Shown here in pieces: positions 15,715 to 25,459 of a DNA stretch of 64,000 nucleotides. The stretch is from the NCBI GenBank assembly GCA_008638415.1, contig VWVT01000010.1, forward strand, positions 62,001 to 126,000, in the 5' to 3' direction. Below the pieces are notes generated by a model, which was not told the origin of the DNA, did no database searches, and saw only the letters and a list, made by a program, of their open reading frames with translations. Origin of the DNA: Nocardiopsis sinuspersici. GTDB lineage: Bacteria > Actinomycetota > Actinomycetes > Streptosporangiales > Streptosporangiaceae. The position numbers were made by a program, and so were the translations under genes. The stretch's first letter is position 1. Every line of letters begins with the position of its first letter.

Positions 15715-18700
15715 ATGAGAACCGTCCGTATTGCTGTTGTCGGAATGGGCCTGTGTTTTCCTGACGCGGATTCGCACGAAGATCTATGGGATAACGTTCT
15801 CGCTGGCAGGAGGGCTTTCCGTCAGATTCCGGATGAACGTATGAATCTGGCGGACTACTGGTCCGAGGACCCTTTGGCGGAGGACCGTTTCTACTCCAGG
15901 CAGGCCGCTGTACTCCAGGGCTTCGAGTTCGACAGGATTCGTTACCGTGTCTCGGGAAGTTCGTTCCGCTCGACGGACATGACGCATTGGCTCGCCCTGG
16001 AGACGGTGTCCCGGGCATTGGAGGACGCGGGTTTTCCGGCGGGAGAGGGGCTGCCGCGCCGCTCCACGGGTGTGGTGGTCGGCAACAGCCTCACCGGGGA
16101 GTTCACCCGCGCCAACACCATGCGGCTGCGCTGGCCCTACGTGCGCAGGACCGTGTCCGCAGCCCTGGTCGACCACGGATGGGGGGAGGAGGAGGCCGGC
16201 GCCTTCCTGACGGACCTGGAGGGAAGATACAAGGAGCCCTTCCCCCGGATCGACGAGGACACCCTCGCCGGAGGGCTCTCCAACACCATCGCCGGTCGTG
16301 TGTGCAACCACTTCGACCTCGGAGGCGGTGGCTATACGGTGGACGGAGCCTGTTCCTCCTCCCTGCTGTCGGTCGTCACAGCCGCCAACGCCCTGGCCCA
16401 GGGCGACCTCGACGTCGCCATCGCGGGCGGGGTGGACCTGTCCATCGACCCCTTCGAGATGGTCGGCTTCGCCAAGACGGGTGCGCTGGCCACCGGGGAG
16501 ATGAGGGTCTACGACAAGGGCTCCAACGGCTTCTGGCCGGGCGAGGGCTCGGGCGCCCTGGTCCTGCTCCGTGAGGAGGACGCGATCGCCCAGGGACGAC
16601 GTCCCTACGCCCTGGTCACGGGGTGGGGCGTCTCCTCCGACGGCAAGGGCGGGATCACCCGGCCCGAGGAGGGCGGTCACCGGATCGCTCTGGAACGCGC
16701 CTACGCGCGCGCGGGGTACGGGGTCGAGACCGTGGGGTACTTCGAGGGGCACGGTACGGGGACCGCGCTGGGTGACGAGACCGAGCTCATGGCACTCTCC
16801 GGCGCCCGGACCGCCGCGGACCCCTCCGCGCCTCCGGCCGCCCTGGGCGCTCTCAAGGCCAACATCGGCCACACGAAGGCGGCCGCCGGAGTCGCCGGGC
16901 TGATCAAGGCGATCATGTCGGTGCACCACCGGGTCATCCCGCCGGCCACCGGCCACCACTCCCCGCACCCCCTGCTGGAGGCGGAGGACGCCGCTCTGCA
17001 CGTCCCCGACCGCGCGTCCCCCTGGCCGCAGGGCCGCCCTGTGCGCGCCGGGGTCTCGGCCATGGGGTTCGGGGGCATCAACACCCACATCACCATCGAA
17101 GCCGACGCACAGCACCGGGGCGAAGGCCTCACGTCCCGCGCCCGCGCCCTGGTCTCCGGGCGTCAGGACGCTGAACTGCTGGTGGTGGACGGCTCGGACC
17201 CGGCCGAGCTACGTCAGCGGCTCACCGACCTCGCGGACCTGCTCCCGCGTCTGTCCTACGCCGAACTCACCGACCTGGCGGCCTCGCTCGCCGAGCGGTC
17301 CGCGCGCCGTCCCGCGCGCGCCGCCGTGGTCGCGTCCTCTCCCGAGTCCGCGCGGCGGTCGGTGCGCGCCCTCGTCGAACGACTGGACGGGGGCGAGACG
17401 AGGGTCCTCTCCCCGGAGAGAGGGATCTTCCTCGCTCACGGCACCACCCCGCCCAGCATCCGCTTCCTCTTCCCGGGGCAGGGGTCGGGAAGCAGAGGGG
17501 GCGGCGTGCTCCGGCGGCGTTTCACCGCGGCGGAGAGGGTCCTGGCCTCGGTCGGGCTCCCGGAGGGGGGCGACCAGGTGGCCACCGAGGTGGCGCAGCC
17601 CCGCATCGTGGCCGGCTCCCTGGCCGCCCTGAACGTCCTGAGCGACATCGGGATCCGCGCGGACGGGGCCACGGGCCACAGCCTGGGAGAACTGACCGTC
17701 CTGCACTGGGCCGGAGCCCTCGACTCCGAGACGACCCTCGGCCTGGCCGCCTTACGCGGTCGCATCATGGCTCGGACGGGGCGCCCCGACGGGGCCATGG
17801 CCGGACTGGCCTGCGCGCCCGGGAGAGCCGAGGCCCTGGTCGAGGGGGAGCCCGAGGCCGTCGTGTCCGGGTACAACGGTCCGGAGCAGACGGTGGTCTC
17901 CGGATCGGTCACGGCCGTGGAGAGGGTCTGCGCCCGGGCCCGGGCCGAGGGAGTCGGCGCCACCCGGCTCAGAGTGTCCCACGCCTTCCACTCGCCGCTG
18001 GTGGCCGACGCGGCCGTGGAGTTCGGCCGCCGGCTCGACGGCATCGACTTCGGCCCACCGTCACCGGGCGCGGTCTCCACGGTGACCGGACGGGAACTGG
18101 CCCGCGACACGGACCCGCGTGCCCTGCTCAGGGAACAGGTCGTGCGACCGGTGCGTTTCCACGAGGCCCTCACGCGCCTCGCGGAGGATGCCGACCTGCT
18201 GGTGGAGGTCGGGCCCGGCAACGTCCTGTCGGCCCTGGCCGCCCGAACCGTCCCCCACGTTCCGGCGGTCGCCGTGGACTCGGACGCGGCGTCCCTGGCG
18301 CCGTTCCTGGGAGCGGTCGCCGCCGCCTACGCTCTCGGCGCGCCCGTGGACACGCGCTCCCTCTTCGAGGGCCGGCTGCACCGTGACCTGCCCGAGGAGC
18401 TGACGTTCCTGGCCAGTCCGTGTGAGTCCGCCCCCGGCACGGCGCTGGGACGCACCGGCGGAGCGGACCGGCCCGCCGGGGACACGGCCGGTCCCGCCGG
18501 GGATCCGTCCCCCGGACCGGAGGACGCGGACACGCTGGAGCTCCTCCGCTCCCGTGCCGCTGCGCGGGCCGAACTCCCCGTCTCCATGGTGAACGCGGAC
18601 ACGCTCCCCCTGGACGACCTGCACCTGAGTTCCATCACGGTCGGCCAGCTGGTGAACGAGGTCACGCTCGGCCTGGGCCTCCCGCCGCTCCAGGCGACCA

Positions 18701-21537
18701 CGGGATACGCCACCAGCAGCCTGGGCGAGCTGGCCGAGATGATCGACGCGCTCGCCCAGACCGCCGGGGAGCACGAGGAGCACACGCGGGTGGCGGGAGC
18801 GGCCCCCTGGGTCCGGGCCTTCGAGGTCGCCCACGTGGCCGGACCCGTGCCCCGGGCCGTCGCGCCCGCGCTCTCGGACGGGAGCGGGTGGAGCGTGCAC
18901 GCCTCTCCCGGCCATCCGCTGGCCGAACCTCTGGCACGGGCCCTCTCCGGCCTGGGACCCGGCGTCCTGTTGTGCCTTCCGGCCGAGGCGGGCACGGAAC
19001 ACGTCGGGACCATGCTCGACGCCGCCCGGGAGGCGGTGGCCTCCGGGGACGGTACTCGATTCGTCGTGGTCCAGGGGCGGCGGGGCGCCGCGGGAGTCGC
19101 CCGGACGCTGTGCCAGGAAGCACGGGGGGTGGCCACGACCCTGGTCACCCTGAGCGATCCCGAACCCGTGTCCCCGCAGGTGCGGGAAGAGGCGGTGCGC
19201 CGTGTGGTCGCGGAGACGGCCGCCACCTCCGTCTTCGCCGAGGTGCGCTACGGTGCCGACGGCCGACGGACCGTTCCTGTCCTGCGCGCGCTTCCGCCCG
19301 ACGCGGCGACGGCGGACACCGGGTCCGCGGACGCGCCCCTCGGGCCCGAGGACGTGGTACTGGTCACCGGCGGGGGCAAGGGCATCACCGCCGAGTGCGC
19401 CCTGTCCCTGGCGAAGGAGTACGGGGCGGCGCTAGCCCTGGTGGGCCGCGCGGAGGAGGGGGACCCCGAGCTCACCGCCAACCTGGAGCGGATGTCCGGG
19501 GCGGGGGCCCGCTTCGCCTACTCGCGCGCGGACGTGACACGGCCGGAGGAGGTCCGTGACGCCGTGCTCGCCCTCCAGAAGCGGTTGGGGACGGTCACCG
19601 CCGTCCTTCACGGTGCCGGGCGCAACGAGCCCGCGTCGTTGCGGACGCTCACCGAGCAGGCCTTCCATGGAGCCATCGCCCCCAAGTCCGAGGGGCTCGC
19701 GACGGTCTTGGACGCGTTGGACCCGCGGTCGCTCCGGCTGTTGGTCGCCTTCGGCAGCGTCATCGGACGCGCGGGCCTGCGGGGCGAGGCCCACTACTCG
19801 ACCGCCAACGACTGGCTCACCGAGATGACGGTCGAGTTCGGTGAGCGCTACCCCCGCACACGTGTCCTCGCCCTGGAGTGGTCGGTCTGGTCCGGGGCCG
19901 GTATGGGGGACCGGCTGGGCGTGGTCGAGTCACTGGCGCGCGACGGCGTGACACCCCTCTCCGTGGAGGACGGCGTCGCCGTCCTCCACCGTGTCCTCAC
20001 GGACCGTTCCGCCGGGCCCGTCCTGGTGGTCAGCGGCCGGACCGGTGACCTGCCCACACTCACCACCGAGCGGCGGGAGTTCCCCCTGGGCCGGTTCACG
20101 GACCGGCCGCTCATCCACTATCCGGGGGTGGAGCTGGTCACGGAGGCCGTCCTCTCCTCTCCTGACGACCCCTACCTGGACGACCACCTCCTCGACGGAG
20201 ACCACCTCTTCCCAGCCGTGATCGGTATGGAGGCGATGGCGCAGGTGGCGGCCGCGGTGAGCGGCCACAGCGGTCCGCCCGTGATGGAGGGGATGCGCTT
20301 CCAACGCCCCGTGACCGTGAGCCCCGGAAGCACGACCACCATCCGGGTGGCGGCGCTCGTGCGCGACGCGGAGACCGTGGACGTGGTCATCCGCAGCGAG
20401 GAGACGGGCTACGACGCGGACCACTTCCGTGCCCGCCTGCGCTGGTCGCGTACGGAGCCGCCGGAGGAGCACCCTTCCCCCGCCGCGGGGCTCCCCGCCC
20501 TGCCAAGAGTGCGTATCGAACCCTCCGAGCTGTACGGGGGCCTGCTCTTCCAGGGCAAGAGGTTCCAGCGGCTGCTGTCCTACTACCGCGCCAGCGCACG
20601 CCATGTGGTCGCCGAACTGTCCACGTCGGGCGAGGACGACTGGTTCGGGGGCTTCCTCCCCCAGCAGCGGACCCTCGCCGACCCGGGGGTGCGCGACACC
20701 GCGATGCACGTCCTCCAGGCCTGTGTGCCCGACGGGACACTGCTGCCGGAGAGCGTGGACCTGCTCGTACTGGCTCAGAATGGGGACGAGGACCCGGGCG
20801 GCCACGTGTGGCTCGACGCCGTCGAGCGTGCCCAGGACGGCGACTCACACGTCTACGATGTCGACCTCCGTGACTCCTCCGGTGCCCTGGTCGAACGGTG
20901 GGAGGGGCTGAGACTGCGCGTCGTGCGCAGGACCGACGGGACCGGACCGTGGATTCCTGCGCTTCTCGGCCCCCACCTGGAGCGCCGCCTGGAACACGTG
21001 CTCGGAGGGTCGCTGGCCGTGGTCGTCGATCCGGACTCGTCGTTCGACGGCGGGATCCGCGAGCGCAGGGCCGACACCGAACGCGCGGTCAGCCGCGCCT
21101 TGGACCGGCCGGTCCGGGTCCGCTATCGGCCGGACGGCCGTCCCGAGGTCCCCGGCACGACGGTCTCGGTCTCACACGGGGCGGGGGTGACCCTGGCCGT
21201 GACCGGGCACGGCACGCTCGCCTGCGACGTGGAGACCGTCGTGGAGCGCTCCGAACAGGAGTGGGCCGGGCTGCTCGGTGCGGGGCTCGTCCCACTGCGG
21301 GACCTGGTCGCCCAGCAGGTCGGGGAGTCCGTCCACACCGCGGCCACACGGGTCTGGGGGGCGCTGGAGTGTCTGAGCAAGGCGGGTGAGCCGTGCCGGG
21401 CCCTGGTCCTGGACTCGGTCGGGGAGCACGGGTGGACCGTGCTCTCGAACGGGGAGGCGCGCGTCGCCACCTGGGCCACCATCCTGAACGGGGTACCGGA
21501 CCCCGTGGTCTTCACGGTCCTGGCCGGAGAGGAGTGA
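15715..21537 (+). CDS. pksE: Iterative enediyne polyketide synthase (PKSE)
   Basis: 1940 residues; the ATG after a GGGGTGG site is used. Domains in order: KS (~1-465, catalytic Cys213 in GACSSS, His346 in GHGTG, His386 in NIGHTK), AT (~540-860, Ser656 in GHSLGE), the PKSE-type ACP (carrier Ser973 in LHLSSIT), KR (~1205-1400, VTGGGKGI), DH (~1485-1660, His1491 in HLLDGDHLFP matching HxxxGxxxxP) and a C-terminal phosphopantetheinyl transferase (~1790-1930, ACDVETV and WGALECLSKA), so the enzyme can activate its own ACP. It builds the linear polyene precursor from malonyl units in the cytoplasm. The PKSE family is about this length. Leu680 is encoded by a rare TTA codon, which suggests bldA-dependent translation. 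The thioesterase and flavin reductase follow closely. Confidence 0.97.
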   Translation: MRTVRIAVVGMGLCFPDADSHEDLWDNVLAGRRAFRQIPDERMNLADYWSEDPLAEDRFYSRQAAVLQGFEFDRIRYRVSGSSFRSTDMTHWLALETVSRALEDAGFPAGEGLPRRSTGVVVGNSLTGEFTRANTMRLRWPYVRRTVSAALVDHGWGEEEAGAFLTDLEGRYKEPFPRIDEDTLAGGLSNTIAGRVCNHFDLGGGGYTVDGACSSSLLSVVTAANALAQGDLDVAIAGGVDLSIDPFEMVGFAKTGALATGEMRVYDKGSNGFWPGEGSGALVLLREEDAIAQGRRPYALVTGWGVSSDGKGGITRPEEGGHRIALERAYARAGYGVETVGYFEGHGTGTALGDETELMALSGARTAADPSAPPAALGALKANIGHTKAAAGVAGLIKAIMSVHHRVIPPATGHHSPHPLLEAEDAALHVPDRASPWPQGRPVRAGVSAMGFGGINTHITIEADAQHRGEGLTSRARALVSGRQDAELLVVDGSDPAELRQRLTDLADLLPRLSYAELTDLAASLAERSARRPARAAVVASSPESARRSVRALVERLDGGETRVLSPERGIFLAHGTTPPSIRFLFPGQGSGSRGGGVLRRRFTAAERVLASVGLPEGGDQVATEVAQPRIVAGSLAALNVLSDIGIRADGATGHSLGELTVLHWAGALDSETTLGLAALRGRIMARTGRPDGAMAGLACAPGRAEALVEGEPEAVVSGYNGPEQTVVSGSVTAVERVCARARAEGVGATRLRVSHAFHSPLVADAAVEFGRRLDGIDFGPPSPGAVSTVTGRELARDTDPRALLREQVVRPVRFHEALTRLAEDADLLVEVGPGNVLSALAARTVPHVPAVAVDSDAASLAPFLGAVAAAYALGAPVDTRSLFEGRLHRDLPEELTFLASPCESAPGTALGRTGGADRPAGDTAGPAGDPSPGPEDADTLELLRSRAAARAELPVSMVNADTLPLDDLHLSSITVGQLVNEVTLGLGLPPLQATTGYATSSLGELAEMIDALAQTAGEHEEHTRVAGAAPWVRAFEVAHVAGPVPRAVAPALSDGSGWSVHASPGHPLAEPLARALSGLGPGVLLCLPAEAGTEHVGTMLDAAREAVASGDGTRFVVVQGRRGAAGVARTLCQEARGVATTLVTLSDPEPVSPQVREEAVRRVVAETAATSVFAEVRYGADGRRTVPVLRALPPDAATADTGSADAPLGPEDVVLVTGGGKGITAECALSLAKEYGAALALVGRAEEGDPELTANLERMSGAGARFAYSRADVTRPEEVRDAVLALQKRLGTVTAVLHGAGRNEPASLRTLTEQAFHGAIAPKSEGLATVLDALDPRSLRLLVAFGSVIGRAGLRGEAHYSTANDWLTEMTVEFGERYPRTRVLALEWSVWSGAGMGDRLGVVESLARDGVTPLSVEDGVAVLHRVLTDRSAGPVLVVSGRTGDLPTLTTERREFPLGRFTDRPLIHYPGVELVTEAVLSSPDDPYLDDHLLDGDHLFPAVIGMEAMAQVAAAVSGHSGPPVMEGMRFQRPVTVSPGSTTTIRVAALVRDAETVDVVIRSEETGYDADHFRARLRWSRTEPPEEHPSPAAGLPALPRVRIEPSELYGGLLFQGKRFQRLLSYYRASARHVVAELSTSGEDDWFGGFLPQQRTLADPGVRDTAMHVLQACVPDGTLLPESVDLLVLAQNGDEDPGGHVWLDAVERAQDGDSHVYDVDLRDSSGALVERWEGLRLRVVRRTDGTGPWIPALLGPHLERRLEHVLGGSLAVVVDPDSSFDGGIRERRADTERAVSRALDRPVRVRYRPDGRPEVPGTTVSVSHGAGVTLAVTGHGTLACDVETVVERSEQEWAGLLGAGLVPLRDLVAQQVGESVHTAATRVWGALECLSKAGEPCRALVLDSVGEHGWTVLSNGEARVATWATILNGVPDPVVFTVLAGEE

Positions 21538-21540
21538 CCA

Positions 21541-21995
21541 TGTCCGACTACTACGAGTTCCGCCACACCGTCGGCTTCGAGGAGACCAACCTGGTGGGCA
21601 ACGTCTACTACGTCCACTATCTGAGTTGGCAGGGCCGCTGCCGCGAGATGTTCCTGAAGGAACGGGCGCCCGGAGTCCTCGCGCAGGTGTGGGACGACCT
21701 CAAGCTCTTCACTCTTCGGGTGGACTGCGAGTTCTTCGCCGAGATCACCGCGTTCGACGAACTGTCCATCCGGATGCGGCTGGAGGAGCTGAGCCAGACA
21801 CAGGTGCAGTTCGCCTTCGACTACGTCCGCCTCGGGTCGGGGACGGAGACACTCGTGGCGCGGGGCCGCCAGCGCGTCGTCTGCATGCGCGGCCCCAACG
21901 CGGAGACCGTGCCCACCCGTGTGCCGGAGGAGCTGCGCGCGGCCCTCGCGCCCTACGTGGACCAGGCGGCCGGAGCGCGCGGGGCGGTGGTCTGA
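21541..21995 (+). CDS. Enediyne hotdog thioesterase (TebC/CalE7/DynE7 type)
   Basis: 151 residues; the ATG 3 bp after the PKS stop is used although the frame extends further back. It is a 4-hydroxybenzoyl-CoA-thioesterase-like hotdog protein with 'FEETNLVGNVYYVHYLSWQG' and following Arg residues, the region that holds the catalytic Asn/Arg in enediyne thioesterases, and 'RVDCEFFAEITAFDELSI' bearing the conserved Glu. The enzyme releases the polyene from the PKSE carrier domain by hydrolysis and decarboxylation. Its immediate position after the PKS is the usual arrangement in enediyne clusters. Confidence 0.95.
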
Positions 21996-21996
21996 C

Positions 21997-22611
21997 ATGG
22001 CGGATCTGCGCCGAGTGATGTCGGCGTTCGCCACCGGGGTCACGGTGATCACGGTCAGCGGCGACCAACCCGGCGGGATGACCGCCAACGCCTTTTGCTC
22101 CGTCTCCCTCGACCCCCCGCTCGCCCTGTGCTGTGTGTCCCGCGAGAGCCGCCTGCACGAGGCGCTCTCCGCCGACGGGCGTTTCGCGGTGTCGGTGCTG
22201 AACGCCGACCAGGAGCACGTCGCCCGCCATTTCGCCGACCACGCGCGGCCGCACGGGTGGGCGCAGTTCGACGCCCTGGAGTGGTTCCCGGGTCCGCACA
22301 CGGGGGCGCCCCTGCTCACCGGGGCACTGGGGTGGCTGGAGTGCGAGGTGGCCCAGGAGGTTCCGGCGGGTGACCACTCGGTGTTCATCGGCGGTGTGCT
22401 CGACGCGGTCCGGGGCGCCGACCTGCCGGCCCTGGTGTTCCTTGACGGGGCCTTCCAGAAGTCCTCCCGGGCCTCTCCCGGACTCGGGGAGGCCCCGGCG
22501 CCGCGACGCCCGCCCGGCGGTGTCCGTGGTCGGGACCGGCCCGCGGCGGTCGGCGCGGCCGGAAGGGGGAACACCTGGTCAACGGGAACCCGGCACTTCC
22601 CTGACGGCTGA
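21997..22611 (+). CDS. Flavin reductase (HpaC/SgcE6-like)
   Basis: 204 residues. It starts 1 bp after the thioesterase stop. The first ~160 residues form the flavin-reductase split-barrel: 'MSAFATGVTVITV', 'GGMTANAFCSVSLDPPLALC', 'RFAVSVLNADQEHVARHF' and 'GDHSVFIGGVLDA'. Such enzymes use NAD(P)H to supply reduced FAD or FMN to a separate monooxygenase; in enediyne clusters the SgcE6-type reductase serves FAD-dependent hydroxylases. No matching monooxygenase is in the window, so it probably lies beyond an edge. The last ~45 residues are Pro/Gly/Arg-rich, longer than normal for the family, and overlap the 3' end of the convergent TetR gene by 33 bp, suggesting an extended or slipped C-terminus. 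Confidence 0.88.
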   Translation: MADLRRVMSAFATGVTVITVSGDQPGGMTANAFCSVSLDPPLALCCVSRESRLHEALSADGRFAVSVLNADQEHVARHFADHARPHGWAQFDALEWFPGPHTGAPLLTGALGWLECEVAQEVPAGDHSVFIGGVLDAVRGADLPALVFLDGAFQKSSRASPGLGEAPAPRRPPGGVRGRDRPAAVGAAGRGNTWSTGTRHFPDG

Positions 22612-23307
22612 GGTGCCTCGGATCCGCTCCCCGTCCCCGGGCAGGGGCGCCGAGGAGGTGAAGGCCGCCGCGAAGGTGCGGCGGGAGGCCGCGACGGACC
22701 GGTCCGCGGACTCGGGGGAGTCGCCCGCACCGACCATGAGGGCCGACAGTTGCGTCTCGAAGCAGGTGTCGGGGCCATAGGGCTCGACCAGGTAGGCGCC
22801 CAGCTCAAGGGAGGCCAGGCCGTGGACGGAGCTCCACATGTGGTGGGCGACGGTCACGGGATCGGTGTGTCGGAAACGGTCGGCCGCCATACAGCGTTCC
22901 ACGCACTCGATCACCCCGGTCATCGTGTACCTGCCGTGCTGACGGTCGTCCTCGGTCAGGGAGAAGCCGGCCAGGGAGGAGGTCCCGAACATCACCGCGT
23001 ACAGGTGGGGCTCCGCCAGCGCGCTGGCCCGGTAGGCCCGGCCGAACGTGGCCAGGTCCGACACCGGGTCGGCGGTGGCCCACACACGGGAGAAGTTCTC
23101 GTGCAGCCGGGCGAACCCCTCGTGGACCATGGCCCGGACAAGCCCGGCCATCCCGTCGAAGTTGGTGTAGACGGCCATCGTCGAGTGCCCCGTCTCGTGG
23201 GCCACCCGGCGGGTGGTCAGTGCTCTGGGCCCCTCGGACGCCAGGATGCGTGCGGCGACGTCCACCAGGGCCGTTCGCAGCCCGGGGTCCGCCTTGCGGG
23301 GGCTCAC
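22579..23307 (-). CDS. TetR-family transcriptional regulator
   Basis: 242 residues from GTG. The N-terminal DNA-binding domain carries 'VDVAARILASEGPRALTTRR' and 'HETGHSTMAVYTNFDGMAGL', the typical TetR helix-turn-helix. The ligand domain (about 75-200) resembles the group with a C-terminal TetR_C_33/WHG-like helix bundle ('VAHHMWSSVHGLASLELGAY'). The C-terminal ~30 residues are low-complexity. It lies 70 bp downstream of the AraC gene on the same strand. Target and effector are unknown; a repressor of nearby cluster promoters or of an exporter is plausible. Confidence 0.9.
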   Translation of the reverse strand: MSPRKADPGLRTALVDVAARILASEGPRALTTRRVAHETGHSTMAVYTNFDGMAGLVRAMVHEGFARLHENFSRVWATADPVSDLATFGRAYRASALAEPHLYAVMFGTSSLAGFSLTEDDRQHGRYTMTGVIECVERCMAADRFRHTDPVTVAHHMWSSVHGLASLELGAYLVEPYGPDTCFETQLSALMVGAGDSPESADRSVAASRRTFAAAFTSSAPLPGDGERIRGTSAVREVPGSR

Positions 23308-23377
23308 CGGGACCTCGGGGGATCCGGTGCCCCGGTCAGGCCGGCGGCGTGGGCGCCGCCCCGGAGTCCTCGCGCGC

Positions 23378-24301
23378 TCACCGCGTCCGCAGGGCGGTGG
23401 CGTGGTGGGCGTGGCCGTTCCGAGGGGGCGGTATCGGGCAGGAGCGGTTCGCGGGCTCGGTTCCGGCGAGGGTCACTGCCAGGGGAGGGTCGGTCGGCGC
23501 GAACCTGCGCATACCCAGCTGTGTCCAGGAGGCGCCGCCGCTGTGGACGGAGACCGGGGACGCGGAGGAACCGACGAACACGTTCTCGCATCCCTTGAAG
23601 GTTCCCGTCGTCGGCATGGCGATGGCGATCAGGGCCCAGCTTCCGGCGGGAACCCCGTTGAGGGTGAAGTAGGTGCTCGCGTCGGTGGAGAACGCGCGAT
23701 GCACGGTGGGGGCCATTTGCGGGAGGAACCCCTGGTAGGCGCCGACGAGGACGTTCATACGGGGGGTGCGCGGGGGGAAGTCGACGATTCCGCTGAGCGT
23801 CCCGGTATGGTGGGCCCGGTTGTTCTGCTGTGACTCCGCCTGGTTCAGATCGCAGAGTGAGGGCATGCAGCAGAGCCTCTCGGAGACGGCCACGAGCAGG
23901 CGCCTGACCTCGGGATCACGGTACTGCCTTGGCTGCATGCCCACGGACCGGGTGAAACGGCTCGTGAATGTGCCCACGCTGTTGTAGCCGACGCTGTGGA
24001 CGATGTCACAGATGTTCATGGTGGAGGCTATGAGGCGCTTCTTGGCTTCAAACATCCTGATGGCAGTGAGGAACTTTCCCGGAGATACGCCGGTGTCCTG
24101 GGAGAAGACCCGGGAAAAGTGGAAAGGGCTGATGAACACCTCGGACGCTATGTCCTCCAGGACGATCTGCTCGGGAAAACGTCTGTGCATCATCGCGATG
24201 GCACTGCGGACTGAATCGCGCACTTCCACTCCTGAGTGTCGACGCCGTGAGGCCCTGGGGCGGCCGGTTTCTTCGCACAGTGGGGGCTGTCGTTGCTGCA
24301 C
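23378..24301 (-). CDS. AraC-family transcriptional regulator with N-terminal DNA-binding domain
   Basis: About 307 residues (GTG start; internal GTGs possible). The two helix-turn-helices are in the N-terminal third: 'VLEDIASEVFISPFHFSRVF', 'TGVSPGKFLTAIRMFEAKKR' and 'IVHSVGYNSVGTFTSRFTRS', the full AraC signature. After it come ~170 residues ('RMNVLVGAYQGFLPQM', 'STYFTLNGVPAGSWALIAIA') that form a separate beta-rich sensor domain. AraC proteins with the DNA-binding part first and a C-terminal sensor occur in actinomycete natural product clusters. The coding sequence has lower GC at its 5' end than its neighbours. A likely pathway activator, inferred from position between the PKS block and the sugar block. 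Confidence 0.9.
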   Translation of the reverse strand: MQQRQPPLCEETGRPRASRRRHSGVEVRDSVRSAIAMMHRRFPEQIVLEDIASEVFISPFHFSRVFSQDTGVSPGKFLTAIRMFEAKKRLIASTMNICDIVHSVGYNSVGTFTSRFTRSVGMQPRQYRDPEVRRLLVAVSERLCCMPSLCDLNQAESQQNNRAHHTGTLSGIVDFPPRTPRMNVLVGAYQGFLPQMAPTVHRAFSTDASTYFTLNGVPAGSWALIAIAMPTTGTFKGCENVFVGSSASPVSVHSGGASWTQLGMRRFAPTDPPLAVTLAGTEPANRSCPIPPPRNGHAHHATALRTR

Positions 24302-24622
24302 CGCTCTATCTTGGTATCAGCGGCCATGAGGAACTTCTCTATCTTTGCTCTTTGCCTGTCTCGCAGTTCTGATTTTTATGTTCGTCCGAAATCGAACATG
24401 CTTTCTATTTTGGTGCTTCCGAGGGGGGCATGTCGCCCTCTTGCAGGCATTATTTAGCCCCTTGCTCGCGTGTGAAACTGTGACGGAGGTGGATGGTGTT
24501 GCTGCTGTTGTTGTTTGCGATAAAGAATTACATAGTTTTACGAAAAGTTTATTAGGCGTTCCGGGGATGGGCGTGAAGTGGCTCCCGAGGTGCGGCCGCG
24601 CCGGCCGAGTAACATGGGCTCC
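24302..24622. promoter_or_regulatory. AT-rich divergent promoter region between AraC and methyltransferase genes
   Basis: No gene. It is one of the most AT-rich stretches in the window. Contents include an inverted repeat ATGTTCG / CGAACAT (listed separately), runs such as ATTATTTAGCC and GATAAAGAATTACATAG, and TAACAT 7 bases before the methyltransferase ATG, consistent with a leaderless start. Confidence 0.5.
24378..24399. promoter_or_regulatory. Inverted repeat, candidate regulator-binding site
   Basis: ATGTTCG and CGAACAT are perfect 7-bp arms separated by 8 bases, about 80 bases upstream of the AraC start on the opposite strand. The size and position suit a dimeric repressor or autoregulation site. 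Confidence 0.5.
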
Positions 24623-25453
24623 ATGTCCGACCAAGTGCGGCAGCGCGGGAGTGGGCGGCCCGAACGGAACCCGTTCGACGACGGGGTGCAAGGCTGGCTC
24701 CGGTGGAGGGAGACCCCCTGGGGCGGGTTGCGGTACCGGCTCGTGGAGCACACGCTCGCCATGGCCGCGGAGCGGCTCGGCCGCAGGTGCCGAGTCCTCG
24801 ACGTCGGCGGCGGCGACGGGGGTGACGGCCTTCCCCTGGCCGCGCGCGGCCACGAGGTCACGGTCCTCGACAACTCCCCGGCCCTGTTGGCCCTGGCCGA
24901 GGAGAGGGCGGCCGCGGAGGGGTTGGAGCACGTCCTGAGGACGGTCCGCGCAGATCTCGATGACCTGGCCACAGGCGTCCCGGCCGCGGAGTTCGGTGCC
25001 GACTACGACATGGTGCTGTGCCACAATGTCGTGCAGTACACCCCCGACACCGCGGACACCGTGGGTGTGCTCGCCCGTGCCGTGCGCAAGGGCGGAACCA
25101 TCTCCCTGCTGGCTCCCAACCCGGCTATGGACGTACTCGCCGCCGCGGTGCGCGGCGGCGATCCTGCCGGTGCCCTCGCCCTGCTCGACGCCGACGCGGT
25201 CCGTTCGCAGGCCTTTGGCCGCGATATGCGCAGGATAGAGCGGCAGGAGGCGGAAGCCGCCCTGGGCGAACACGGGTGCGTGGTCACCCACCGCTTCGGT
25301 GTTCGCTGCGTCATCGACCTCATGCCCGACGACGAGCGCAAGCACGACGAGCGATTCCTCGCCGAGCTCCAGCGCTTGGAACTGGCGCTTCGCGACCAGG
25401 AGGCGTTCCAGCGCACCGCGCGTTTTTGGCACGTGCTGGCGGCGCGCGGCTGA
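24623..25453 (+). CDS. Class I SAM-dependent methyltransferase
   Basis: About 276 residues; ATGs at codons 1 and -3 are both possible, and TAACAT just upstream hints at a leaderless message. Motif I is 'VLDVGGGDGGDGLPLA' (about residue 45), motif II 'VTVLDNSPALLALAE', motif IV 'YDMVLCHNVVQY' and motif VI 'RKGGTISLLAPN'. The C-terminal half resembles SmtA/CmoA-like enzymes. It acts on a small molecule or tRNA; no substrate is evident. In this context methylation of the aglycone or a sugar hydroxyl is possible. It is convergent with a glycosyltransferase gene, 6 bp apart, so the pair share a very tight 3' boundary. Confidence 0.8.
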   Translation: MSDQVRQRGSGRPERNPFDDGVQGWLRWRETPWGGLRYRLVEHTLAMAAERLGRRCRVLDVGGGDGGDGLPLAARGHEVTVLDNSPALLALAEERAAAEGLEHVLRTVRADLDDLATGVPAAEFGADYDMVLCHNVVQYTPDTADTVGVLARAVRKGGTISLLAPNPAMDVLAAAVRGGDPAGALALLDADAVRSQAFGRDMRRIERQEAEAALGEHGCVVTHRFGVRCVIDLMPDDERKHDERFLAELQRLELALRDQEAFQRTARFWHVLAARG

Positions 25454-25459
25454 CCCCGG

